DNA of 64,000 nt from Microbacterium sp. GCS4 (GTDB lineage Bacteria > Actinomycetota > Actinomycetes > Actinomycetales > Microbacteriaceae): the NCBI RefSeq assembly GCF_001262495.1, contig NZ_LGYE01000001.1:868001-932000 (forward strand). Direction: 5' to 3'. The translations under genes were made by a program, and so were the position numbers. The notes beneath the pieces were generated by a model. It did no database searches. It saw only the letters and a program-made list of their open reading frames with translations, and was not told the origin of the DNA. Of this stretch, positions 27,412-34,916 are shown one piece after another. Every line of letters begins with the position of its first letter. Positions within the stretch are counted from its first letter, which is position 1.

Positions 27412-27457
27412 GGGTTTGTTAGGACAGTAACCTAACAAACCCGATTCCGGTGAACAA
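27412..27457 (-). promoter_or_regulatory. Promoter and 31-bp operator of the second ABC operon
   Basis: GGGTTTGTTAGG (27412-27423) and CCTAACAAACCC (27431-27442) are perfect 12-bp arms around ACAGTAA. On the minus strand TTGTTC (27452-27457) and TAGGTT (27429-27434) are 17 bp apart, so the palindrome covers the -10 and the start of transcription: a repressor site. The GTTAGG-N7-CCTAAC core recalls ROK-family sugar repressor operators in actinobacteria (from memory). A second small palindrome, CCCCTATAGGGG, abuts at 27403-27414. The regulator gene is not in the window. Confidence 0.75.
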
Positions 27458-27513
27458 GAGTTCTGCCCCGTCCCAGATAACGTTTCGGACTCGACGCCGC
27501 GGGAACGTCACAC

Positions 27514-27543
27514 AGTGGCACTAAGGGTCCCGACGACACTAAG
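27514..27543 (+). promoter_or_regulatory. Repeated CACTAAG motifs upstream of the NAD operon
   Basis: CACTAAG occurs twice, at 27519-27525 and 27537-27543, with an 18-bp period, just ahead of the ribosome site of the Nudix regulator. The first copy is part of the small palindrome AGTGGCACT (27514-27522). This is where an autoregulating NrtR-type repressor would bind. No confident -10/-35 pair is seen. Confidence 0.4.
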
Positions 27544-27565
27544 ATCGATTCCGGAGGTTAAGGTG

Positions 27566-28285
27566 ATGATGACTCAAACCCGCGAGATCGATGTGGCCGT
27601 GTCGACGGTCATCCTCACGCTGCGCCGATCGGAAAGCGGAGAACCCGTGCTGGCACTCCCCCTGGTGCGCCGCACCCGCGAGCCCTTCGAGGGACAATGG
27701 GCCCTGCCCGGCGGATGGCTCACGACCGCGGAATCGCCCGTGGATGCCGCGGCGCGCACGCTCGCCGAGACCACGGGTCTCACCCCGAGCTACCTCGAGC
27801 AGCTCTACGCCTTCGGGGCCGTCGACCGCTCCCCCACCCGGGTGGTCTCGATCGTGTACTGGGCTCTGCTGCGGCAGGACGACGTGGATGCGCAGAGCGC
27901 CGCACACCGCGCATCCGGCCTCGCACCCGAGAACGTGAGCTGGTTCGACCTGACCGAGCTCCCCGTGCTCGCCTTCGACCACGACAAGATCGTCGACTAC
28001 GCGCTGTGGCGCCTGCGGAACAAGGTCGGCTACACCCGGGTCGCCCACGGCTTCCTCCCCGCCGAGTTCACGCTGGCGGAGCTGCGCGAGGCCTACCAGG
28101 CGATCCTCGGACGCTCGCTCGACCCCGCGAACTTCCGGCGCCAGGTCGAGGCGACCGGCACCCTCCTCCCCACCGACCGCTTCCGCACCGGAAGCCATCG
28201 GCCCGCCCGACTGTACCGATACGACACCGATGTGGAGCTGGCCGACCACGGCCCGCTCGGCCCCGAGGAAACGAGCATCCGATGA
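27566..28285 (+). CDS. nrtR: Nudix-HTH regulator of NAD synthesis (NrtR-like)
   Basis: A 239-aa protein with an N-terminal Nudix domain (about 8-150) and a C-terminal winged helix-turn-helix (about 155-230), the NrtR architecture. The Nudix box is degenerate: GGWLTTAESPVDAAARTLAETTG has Thr/Leu where the catalytic box has REL..E. It may therefore bind an NAD-related ligand such as ADP-ribose without hydrolysing it. The C-terminal RLRNKVGYTRVAHGFLPAEF is the family hallmark. It is followed by nadA with ATGA overlap, so it probably represses its own operon. ATG at 27566 is chosen within GTG-ATG-ATG, nearest to GGAGG (27553-27557) at standard spacing. Confidence 0.85.
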   Translation: MMTQTREIDVAVSTVILTLRRSESGEPVLALPLVRRTREPFEGQWALPGGWLTTAESPVDAAARTLAETTGLTPSYLEQLYAFGAVDRSPTRVVSIVYWALLRQDDVDAQSAAHRASGLAPENVSWFDLTELPVLAFDHDKIVDYALWRLRNKVGYTRVAHGFLPAEFTLAELREAYQAILGRSLDPANFRRQVEATGTLLPTDRFRTGSHRPARLYRYDTDVELADHGPLGPEETSIR

Positions 28286-29619
28286 GCATCACCTTCGTCC
28301 CCACCCCGCCCGTCCCGCCGCTCGACGCATCGGTCGACCACGCGATCCAGGCGATCGTCGCGGGCGCGTCGACCGACGAGACCTGTGCGACCGACCTCGC
28401 GGTCGGACCCTGGGACTTCGACACCCGACCGGGCTACGGCCCCGGCTCCTCCATGGGCGACGTGATCCCGACCGGGGCGCCGCGCCAGGGCGAGCTCCCC
28501 CGCGAGTACCGCGAGGCGGGCGAGGACGAGCTCGACGAGCGCATCCGGGCCGCGAAGGAGACCCTCGGCGATCGCGTGGTCGTGCTCGGCCACTTCTACC
28601 AGCGCGAGGAGGTCGTGCGCCACGCGGACTATGTGGGCGACTCCTTCCAGCTCGCCACCGCCGCGAAGGGTCGCACCGACGCCGAGGCGATCGTCTTCTG
28701 CGGCGTGCACTTCATGGCGGAGACGGCGGATCTGCTGTCGGGACCCGACCAGGCGGTGGTCCTGCCCAATCTCGCGGCGGGCTGCTCCATGGCGGATATG
28801 GCGGACATCGATCAGGTGGAGGACTGCTGGGAGCAGCTCGCTGAGGTCCTCGGCGATCTCGACGCGCAGGACGCGGACGGCCGTGTGCCCGTGATCCCCG
28901 TGACCTACATGAACTCCTCCGCGGCGATCAAGGGCTTCGTCGGCCGTCATGGCGGCATCGTGTGCACCTCCTCGAACGCGGAGACCGTGCTCGAGTGGGC
29001 GTTCGAGCGCGGACGCCGGGTGCTGTTCTTCCCCGACCAGCACCTCGGTCGCAACACGGCCAGGGCCATGGGTGTGCCGCTCGAGCGGATGCCGATGTGG
29101 AACCCTCGTCGCGCCCTCGGCGGCTCGACCGCCGCAGAGCTCGAGGACTCCCGGGTGATCCTCTGGCACGGTTTCTGCTCGGTGCACCGCCGGTTCACGG
29201 TCGCGCAGATCGACCAGGCTCGCGCCGAGCACCCCGGCGTACGCGTGATCGTGCACCCCGAGTGCCCGATGGAGGTCGTGGATGCCGCGGACGAGGCCGG
29301 CTCCACCGACTACATCCGCCGGGCGATCGCCGCCGTCGAGGAGCCCACCACCTTCGCGGTCGGCACCGAGATCAACCTCGTGCGCCGCCTCGCCGCGCAG
29401 TTCCCGCAGCACGAGATCTTCTGCCTCGACCCGGTCGTGTGCCCGTGCTCGACCATGTACCGCATCCACCCCGGCTACCTCGCGTGGGTGCTGGAGGAGC
29501 TCGTCGCCGGTCGCACCCCGAACCGCATCTCCGTGTCCGACGACGTGGCCGCCCCTGCGCGCGTCGCCCTCGAGCGGATGCTGGCGACGAAGCCGCGAGT
29601 GGCGGCGAGCGCGCGATGA
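28282..29619 (+). CDS. nadA: Quinolinate synthase
   Basis: A 445-aa [4Fe-4S] enzyme condensing iminoaspartate with dihydroxyacetone phosphate to quinolinate. The cluster cysteines sit in AAGCSMADMADI, IVHPECPMEVV and DPVVCPCSTMYRIHPGYLAW. The active-site strand LGHFYQREEVVRHADYVGDS begins at about residue 99. About 75 residues precede the core, an N-terminal extension usual in actinobacterial NadA. It overlaps the regulator stop and the nadB start by four bases each, so stoichiometry with NadB is fixed by coupling. The nearby cysteine desulfurase probably supplies sulfur for its cluster. Confidence 0.96.
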   Translation: MSITFVPTPPVPPLDASVDHAIQAIVAGASTDETCATDLAVGPWDFDTRPGYGPGSSMGDVIPTGAPRQGELPREYREAGEDELDERIRAAKETLGDRVVVLGHFYQREEVVRHADYVGDSFQLATAAKGRTDAEAIVFCGVHFMAETADLLSGPDQAVVLPNLAAGCSMADMADIDQVEDCWEQLAEVLGDLDAQDADGRVPVIPVTYMNSSAAIKGFVGRHGGIVCTSSNAETVLEWAFERGRRVLFFPDQHLGRNTARAMGVPLERMPMWNPRRALGGSTAAELEDSRVILWHGFCSVHRRFTVAQIDQARAEHPGVRVIVHPECPMEVVDAADEAGSTDYIRRAIAAVEEPTTFAVGTEINLVRRLAAQFPQHEIFCLDPVVCPCSTMYRIHPGYLAWVLEELVAGRTPNRISVSDDVAAPARVALERMLATKPRVAASAR

Positions 29620-31109
29620 CCGTCGTCGTGGTCGGGTCCGGCATCGCCGGTCTCACCGCCGCGTTGCACGCGCACGAACGCGGCCACAGCGTCGTGCTCG
29701 TCACGAAGGGACGACTGGGCGACGGGTGCACCCCGTTCGCCCAGGGCGGCGTCGCCGGGGTCTACGGGCCCGACGACTCCGCGGAGCAGCACGCGGCCGA
29801 CACCCTCGACGCGGGCGCGGGGCTGTCCGACCCGCGTGCGGTGGCGGCGCTGGTCCAGGATGCCGGGGCGCGGATCGCCGAGCTGATCGCGCGAGGCGTG
29901 GCGTTCGACCGCTCCCCCGACGGCCGCCTCCTGCTCGGGCGTGAGGCCGCTCACCGCCACGCGCGGATCGTGCACGCCGGGGGCGACGCGACCGGGGCCG
30001 CGATCTCGCAGGCGCTGGTCGGAGCGGTGCGATCGACGGAGATCGAGGTGCGGGAGCATGCACTGCTCGTGGACCTCCTCGTGACCGACGGTCGCGTGCA
30101 CGGCGTGCGTCTGCTCACGGACGAGGCCGTGGCGGAGCGGGAGGCCACGAGCGTGATCCTGGCGACGGGTGGAGCAGGGCAGCTCTACGCGCACACCACG
30201 AACCCCGCGGGCGCGACCGGAGACGGCATCGCTGCTGCCCTGCGCGCGGGGGCCGCGGTGGCCGACCTCGAGTTCGTGCAGTTCCACCCGACCGTGCTCG
30301 TGGGCGACGCCCCGTTCCTGGTCTCCGAGGCCGTGCGCGGCGAGGGGGCCACCCTCGTCGACGAGGACGGCCGACGCTTCATCTTTGATACGCACCCGGA
30401 CGGCGAGCTCGCTCCCCGCGACGTCGTCGCCCGCGCGATCGCGCGCCGCGCGGCCGAGCAGGGGTCGCCGGTGCGCCTCGATGCCACGGCACTCGGTGCG
30501 GAGCGGCTCGCGAAGCGCTTCCCCACGATCGACCGGGTGACGCGCGAACGCGGTCTCGACTGGGCACGGGAGCCGATCCCCGTGACGCCCGCCGCGCACT
30601 ACCTGATGGGCGGCGTGGTCACCGATCTCGACGGCCGCACGACTCTTCCGGGTCTGTTCGCGGTGGGAGAGGTCGCGCGCACCGGCGTGCACGGCGCCAA
30701 CCGGCTCGCGTCGAACTCTCTCCTGGAGGGGGCCGTGTTCGCGGCACGCGCCGTAGCGGCGCTCGAGGAGCCGTGGCCTTTCGTGCCCGCGCTCCCCGTC
30801 GACTCCGTCTCCGACGCGGTGTCCCCCATCGGACTCGCGCCCTTCGACCGTGCGGCTCTGCAGCGGCTGATGTGGGACGACGTCGGCCTGCTCCGCACCG
30901 ATGAGGGCCTGCGGCGCGCTTTCGCGACCGTGCGCGCCTGGATCGCCTCCGCACCCGCGCCTCGGACCGTGGCCGAGCACGAGGATGCTGCGCTCCTGCT
31001 GGTCGCCGAGGCCACCGCATCCGCCGCCCTCGCCCGCGTCGAACCGGTCGGCGCCCACTACCGCGAACCCGCCGGCGACCTCGTCGGCCCCGTCCTGGAG
31101 ACCGTCTGA
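29616..31109 (+). CDS. nadB: L-aspartate oxidase
   Basis: A 497-aa FAD enzyme oxidising L-aspartate to iminoaspartate, the substrate of NadA. The dinucleotide-binding motif is VVGSGIAGLTAALHAHERGH near residues 5-24. FAD/active-site stretches are TPFAQGGVAGVYGPDDS, RARIVHAGGDATG-like ARIVHAGGDATG, LEFVQFHPTVL and VHGANRLASNSLLEGAVF. The sequence is shorter than E. coli NadB (540 aa), mainly in the C-terminal helical domain, as is common in actinobacteria. ATG overlaps the nadA stop (ATGA), and nadC starts on its last stop base. Confidence 0.95.
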   Translation: MTVVVVGSGIAGLTAALHAHERGHSVVLVTKGRLGDGCTPFAQGGVAGVYGPDDSAEQHAADTLDAGAGLSDPRAVAALVQDAGARIAELIARGVAFDRSPDGRLLLGREAAHRHARIVHAGGDATGAAISQALVGAVRSTEIEVREHALLVDLLVTDGRVHGVRLLTDEAVAEREATSVILATGGAGQLYAHTTNPAGATGDGIAAALRAGAAVADLEFVQFHPTVLVGDAPFLVSEAVRGEGATLVDEDGRRFIFDTHPDGELAPRDVVARAIARRAAEQGSPVRLDATALGAERLAKRFPTIDRVTRERGLDWAREPIPVTPAAHYLMGGVVTDLDGRTTLPGLFAVGEVARTGVHGANRLASNSLLEGAVFAARAVAALEEPWPFVPALPVDSVSDAVSPIGLAPFDRAALQRLMWDDVGLLRTDEGLRRAFATVRAWIASAPAPRTVAEHEDAALLLVAEATASAALARVEPVGAHYREPAGDLVGPVLETV

Positions 31110-31960
31110 TGCTCACCCCTGCCCAGATCATCCGCGTCGTCGGAGCCGCGCTCGAGGAGGATGCGCCCTGGGGCGACCTCACGAGCACGACCCTGCTCCC
31201 TGCTGACGCGACCGCGACCGCCGACCTCGTCGCCCGGGAGGCGGGCGTGTTCAGCGGCGGCGAGGTCTTCACCGCCGCGTTCGCCCTCACGGATGCTCGG
31301 GTGAGCGTCGACGTGCACGTCGGCGACGGAGACGAGTTCGCGCCGGGTGATGTGCTCGCCTCGGTGTCGGGCAGCGCCCGCAGCATCCTCACCTCCGAGC
31401 GCATCGCCCTGAACTTCGTGCAGCGCATGAGCGGCATCGCGACACTGACCTCGTCCTATGTGCGCGCGATCGACGGCACCTCGGCGCGCATCGCCGACAC
31501 CCGCAAGACCACCCCGGGGCTGCGAGCGTTCGAGCGCCATGCCGTGCGCTCCGGCGGCGGGTACAACCACCGCCACTCGCTGTCGGACGCCGTGATGGCC
31601 AAGGACAACCACCTCGCCGTCCTGCAGCGCTCGGGACAGGATCTCGCCGGCGCGCTGCGCGAGGCCCTCCGGCACCTGCCGCACACCACGCACGTCGTGG
31701 TCGAGGTCGACAGGCTCGACCAGATCGAGACCGTGCTCGCGGGCGGGGCGCACACCGTGCTGCTCGACAACTTCGCTCTCGACGACCTGCGCGCCGGAGT
31801 CGCCCTGATCGGCGACCGTGCCCAGACGGAGGCCTCGGGGGGCGTGAACCTCGACACCGTGGCGGGTATCGCGGCGACCGGCGTCGACGTGATCTCGGTC
31901 GGCGCCCTCACGCACTCGGCACGAGCGCTGGACCTGGGCCTGGACGTGCGGATCGACTGA
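31109..31960 (+). CDS. nadC: Nicotinate-nucleotide pyrophosphorylase (carboxylating)
   Basis: A 283-aa quinolinate phosphoribosyltransferase making nicotinate mononucleotide from quinolinate and PRPP. Landmarks: ALEEDAPWGDLTSTTLLPAD at the N-terminus, FVQRMSGIATLTSSYV, the catalytic lysine region IADTRKTTPGLRAFERHAVR, GGGYNHRHSLSDAVMAKDNH and VEVDRLDQIE. Its start shares one base with the nadB stop (TGATG). This completes the aspartate route to NaMN within one operon. Confidence 0.96.
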   Translation: MLTPAQIIRVVGAALEEDAPWGDLTSTTLLPADATATADLVAREAGVFSGGEVFTAAFALTDARVSVDVHVGDGDEFAPGDVLASVSGSARSILTSERIALNFVQRMSGIATLTSSYVRAIDGTSARIADTRKTTPGLRAFERHAVRSGGGYNHRHSLSDAVMAKDNHLAVLQRSGQDLAGALREALRHLPHTTHVVVEVDRLDQIETVLAGGAHTVLLDNFALDDLRAGVALIGDRAQTEASGGVNLDTVAGIAATGVDVISVGALTHSARALDLGLDVRID

Positions 31961-31964
31961 GCGG

Positions 31965-33104
31965 ATGCTGTACCTCGACCACGCCGCCACCTCCCCCCTC
32001 CGCCCGGAGGTGCGCGACGCCATGCTCCCCTACCTCGTGGGCGTGTTCGGCAACCCGTCGAGTCACCACACGGTCGGCGAGGCCGCTGCGGATGCGCTCG
32101 AGGATGCACGGGCACGAGTCGCCCGCAGGCTGGGGTTCCGTTCGGGGGATGTGATCTTCACCGGCGGCGGAACAGAGGCCAACAACCTGGCGATCAAAGG
32201 CATCACGCTCGCCACGATCGAGCTCGGGCGACGACACCTCGTCGTCTCCCCGATCGAGCACGAGTCGGTCCTCGAGCCGGCCGACTACCTCCGGCGCTTC
32301 CACGGTGTCGACGTGACGCGGATCGCCGTCGACGCCGCCGGGCGCATCGCCGACGAGGACCTGCGCGCGGTCGTCCGCGAGGACACCGCGCTGGTGTCGA
32401 TCGGCCATGCCAACAACGAGATCGGCACGGTGCAGGACGTCGCTGCCCTGGCCGCCGTGGCCCGGGACGCGGGAGTTCCGCTCCACGTCGACGCCGTGCA
32501 GTCGGCGGGATGGCTGCCCCTCGATGCGCTGGGCGCGGACGCGCTCAGCCTCGCCGGCCACAAGATCGGCGCTCCGAAGGGCATCGGCGTCCTCGCGATC
32601 CGCGGTCGCATCCCGCTCGAGCCGCTGCTGCACGGCGGCGGGCAGGAGCGCGGACGACGCTCGGGCACCGAGAACGTGGCAGGCGCCGTGGCGCTCGCGA
32701 CCGCCCTCGACCTCGCCGCGGAGGAACAGGACGCGGTGCGCGAGCGGGTGGGCGCGGCGACGTCGCGTTTCATCACGGCGGTCCTCGCGACGGTGCCGAG
32801 CGCCGCGCTCACGGGCGACCCCGTGCGGCGGCTGCCGGGATGCGCGAGCTTCACGTTCGCCGGTGTGAACGGCGAGACCGTGCTGCTCGAGCTCGAACGG
32901 CGCGGGGTCGTGTCGTCGAGCGGTTCGGCGTGCGCCGCCGACAGCGGAGAGCCCTCCCATGTGCTGCTCGCCTGCGGCATCGACGCCGACGTGGCCCAGA
33001 CCGCCGTGCGGTTCACCTTCGGCCGCGAACCGCTGCCCGAGGACGCCCCCGAACGGCTCGCGACGATCGTCGCCGACGCGGTGCACGCGGCTTCCGGCGT
33101 CTGA
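31965..33104 (+). CDS. Cysteine desulfurase, NifS/IscS family
   Basis: A 379-aa PLP enzyme that takes sulfur from cysteine. Landmarks: MLYLDHAATSPLRPEVRDAM, FTGGGTEANNLAIKG, SHANNEIG-like IGHANNEIGTVQ, PLP lysine in SLAGHKIGAPKGIG, and the persulfide cysteine in SSGSACAADSGEPS. It lies five bases after nadC. Desulfurases next to nad genes (often called NadS or NifS) typically build the NadA cluster, which is the likely role here; a general Fe-S role cannot be excluded. No scaffold gene follows directly. Confidence 0.92.
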   Translation: MLYLDHAATSPLRPEVRDAMLPYLVGVFGNPSSHHTVGEAAADALEDARARVARRLGFRSGDVIFTGGGTEANNLAIKGITLATIELGRRHLVVSPIEHESVLEPADYLRRFHGVDVTRIAVDAAGRIADEDLRAVVREDTALVSIGHANNEIGTVQDVAALAAVARDAGVPLHVDAVQSAGWLPLDALGADALSLAGHKIGAPKGIGVLAIRGRIPLEPLLHGGGQERGRRSGTENVAGAVALATALDLAAEEQDAVRERVGAATSRFITAVLATVPSAALTGDPVRRLPGCASFTFAGVNGETVLLELERRGVVSSSGSACAADSGEPSHVLLACGIDADVAQTAVRFTFGREPLPEDAPERLATIVADAVHAASGV

Positions 33105-33145
33105 GCATCCGTCCCCGCATGCGATCACGGCCATAGACTCGACCG

Positions 33146-34093
33146 GTGACCGCCTCCGACCCGATCGTGACGATGATCGTCCCCGGCCGCGACGTCGCCG
33201 CGTTCGCCCCCGCCGCCCTCGACTCGTTGCGCGCGCAGACCGAGTCCCGCTGGCGTGCCGTGCTCGTCGACGACGGCTCGATCGATGAGACCGGCCGCGT
33301 GTTCGCCCGCGCCGCGCGCGAGGACCCCCGCTTCAGCGTGCTCACGCATGAGGCCTCCCGCGGTCTCGGTGCCGCCCGCAATGCCGCCCTCGAACTCGTC
33401 GACACGCCGCTCGTGGGCTTCCTCGACGGCGACGACGAGCTCACCCCGCACGCTCTGGAACGCCTCACCGGGACCCTGGCCGAGACGGGCAGCGACCTCG
33501 TCGCCGGGGCCTACGTCCGGACGCGCTTCGACGGCGAGCGCTACGCCCCCGGCCGGGTGCAGCCGTGGGTCGCGGCGGCGACGGCTCCCGAGCGGCATGC
33601 GACCAGCATCCACGCCCACCCCGCGGCGAGCGCGAACATCGTGGCCTGGTCGAAGATCAGCCGCACGGCGCTGTGGGCAGACCTCCGCTTTCCCGAGAAC
33701 GTCGCCTACGAGGACCAGGTCGTCGCTCAGCAGCTCTATACGCGCGCCACGGCGTTCGACGTGATCCCCGATGTGGTGGTGCACTGGCGCCTGCGCGCGG
33801 ACGGCACTTCCATCACGCAGGGAAGGACGCGGCTCCCGGTGCTCCGCGACTACCTGGCGGCGTTGCGGGGCGGCATCCGCGTGCTGCAGGATGCGGGGGC
33901 CACGGCAGCTGTGACCGCGCGGCTTGAGCTGATCCTCGCGATGGACCTCCCGCCCCTGATCGACATCGCGCGCACGCATCCCGACCCGGAGTACGCGGAG
34001 GCCGTCGAACGCTTCGTCGCCGAGCTGCGGGCACTCCCGGAGTTCGCCGACGCCTCCCCCGATCCCGCACTGGCCGCCGCGCTCGCGTGGTGA
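33146..34093 (+). CDS. Family 2 glycosyltransferase
   Basis: A 315-aa cytosolic GT-A enzyme. VTMIVPGRDVAAFAPAALDSL opens the fold; nucleotide-sugar and metal residues are in VLVDDGSIDET (about 37-47) and the DxD-like FLDGDDELTP (about 92-101). A later region (ENVAYEDQVVAQQLYTRATA) is typical of GT2 enzymes for cell-surface glycans. No membrane helix is seen. GTG at 33146-33148 has TAGACT (33134-33139) exactly six bases upstream, pointing to a leaderless message with its own promoter rather than read-through from the NAD operon 41 bp away. Acceptor and donor are unknown. Confidence 0.85.
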   Translation: MTASDPIVTMIVPGRDVAAFAPAALDSLRAQTESRWRAVLVDDGSIDETGRVFARAAREDPRFSVLTHEASRGLGAARNAALELVDTPLVGFLDGDDELTPHALERLTGTLAETGSDLVAGAYVRTRFDGERYAPGRVQPWVAAATAPERHATSIHAHPAASANIVAWSKISRTALWADLRFPENVAYEDQVVAQQLYTRATAFDVIPDVVVHWRLRADGTSITQGRTRLPVLRDYLAALRGGIRVLQDAGATAAVTARLELILAMDLPPLIDIARTHPDPEYAEAVERFVAELRALPEFADASPDPALAAALAW

Positions 34094-34113
34094 CCCGACC
34101 CCCGAGGAACCCC

Positions 34114-34887
34114 ATGGACGACTATCTCTCCGGACTGTTCTCGTTGCACGGCCGCACGGCGATCGTGACCGGCGGCAGCTCGGGCATCGGCCGCGGCATC
34201 GCGACCGCCCTCGCCAGGGCCGGAGCGTCGACCGTGATCGTCGCGCGCGGCGAGGAGCGCATCGCGCAGACCGTGCAGGAGCTGCGGGATGCCGGGGCGA
34301 CCGCATCCGGCGTCGTGGGCGATCTCGCCTCGCGCACCGGAATCCATGCACTCGCCGAGGCGGCGACGGAGCCCTTCGGCGAGCCCGACATCCTCGTGAA
34401 CTCCGCGGGCGTGAACATCCGTCCGCCCTATGCCGACATCACGGAGGACGACTGGGACACGACCATGACCGTGAACGCTCTGGCGCCGTTCCTGCTCGGC
34501 CAGCGCTACGGCGTCGGCATGGCGCAGCGTGGATACGGCCGGATCATCCACATCAGTTCGCAGCAGGCGCATCGTGCGTTCGTCTCGAGCGGCGTGTACG
34601 GCGCATCGAAGGGCGCTGTCGAGTCGCTCATGCGCTCGGAGGCCGAGGCGTGGGGAGGTACGGGCGTGACCAGCAACACGCTCGTGCCCGGCTTCGTGCT
34701 CACCCCGTTGAACGCCCGTCTGCAGGACGACCCGGAGAAGGTCGCCGCTCTCGCCGCGCGCACCATGATCGGACGCAACGGACTGCCGGAGGACTTCGCC
34801 GGCGCCGCAGTGTTCCTCGCCGGTGCGGGCTCGGGATACGTGACCGGGCATTCGCTCTTCGTCGACGGCGGCCTGTCGGTGCACTGA
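34114..34887 (+). CDS. Short-chain dehydrogenase/reductase
   Basis: A 257-aa classical SDR. The cofactor motif is TGGSSGIGRGIATALARAGA (about residues 17-36); NSAGVN follows, and the active site is Ser in IIHISSQQAH with YGASKGAVESL (YxxxK). The C-terminus GSGYVTGHSLFVDGGLSVH is standard. It resembles gluconate 5-dehydrogenase and 2-deoxygluconate-type enzymes, but substrate is not fixed by sequence. ATG at 34114 follows GAGGAACCCC; a GTG at 34087 overlapping the glycosyltransferase stop is the alternative. It is in line with the glycosyltransferase gene, 20 bp after its stop. Confidence 0.85.
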   Translation: MDDYLSGLFSLHGRTAIVTGGSSGIGRGIATALARAGASTVIVARGEERIAQTVQELRDAGATASGVVGDLASRTGIHALAEAATEPFGEPDILVNSAGVNIRPPYADITEDDWDTTMTVNALAPFLLGQRYGVGMAQRGYGRIIHISSQQAHRAFVSSGVYGASKGAVESLMRSEAEAWGGTGVTSNTLVPGFVLTPLNARLQDDPEKVAALAARTMIGRNGLPEDFAGAAVFLAGAGSGYVTGHSLFVDGGLSVH

Positions 34888-34916
34888 CCCCACGACCGCC
34901 CACGCGCGCGGGCGGA

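Noticed and set aside
27412..27442. Reading the ABC operator palindrome as a DtxR iron box because of TTAGG...CCTAA
   Set aside because: DtxR sites have nine bases between TTAGG and CCTAA; here there are seven, and the symmetry extends to 12-bp arms that DtxR does not need.
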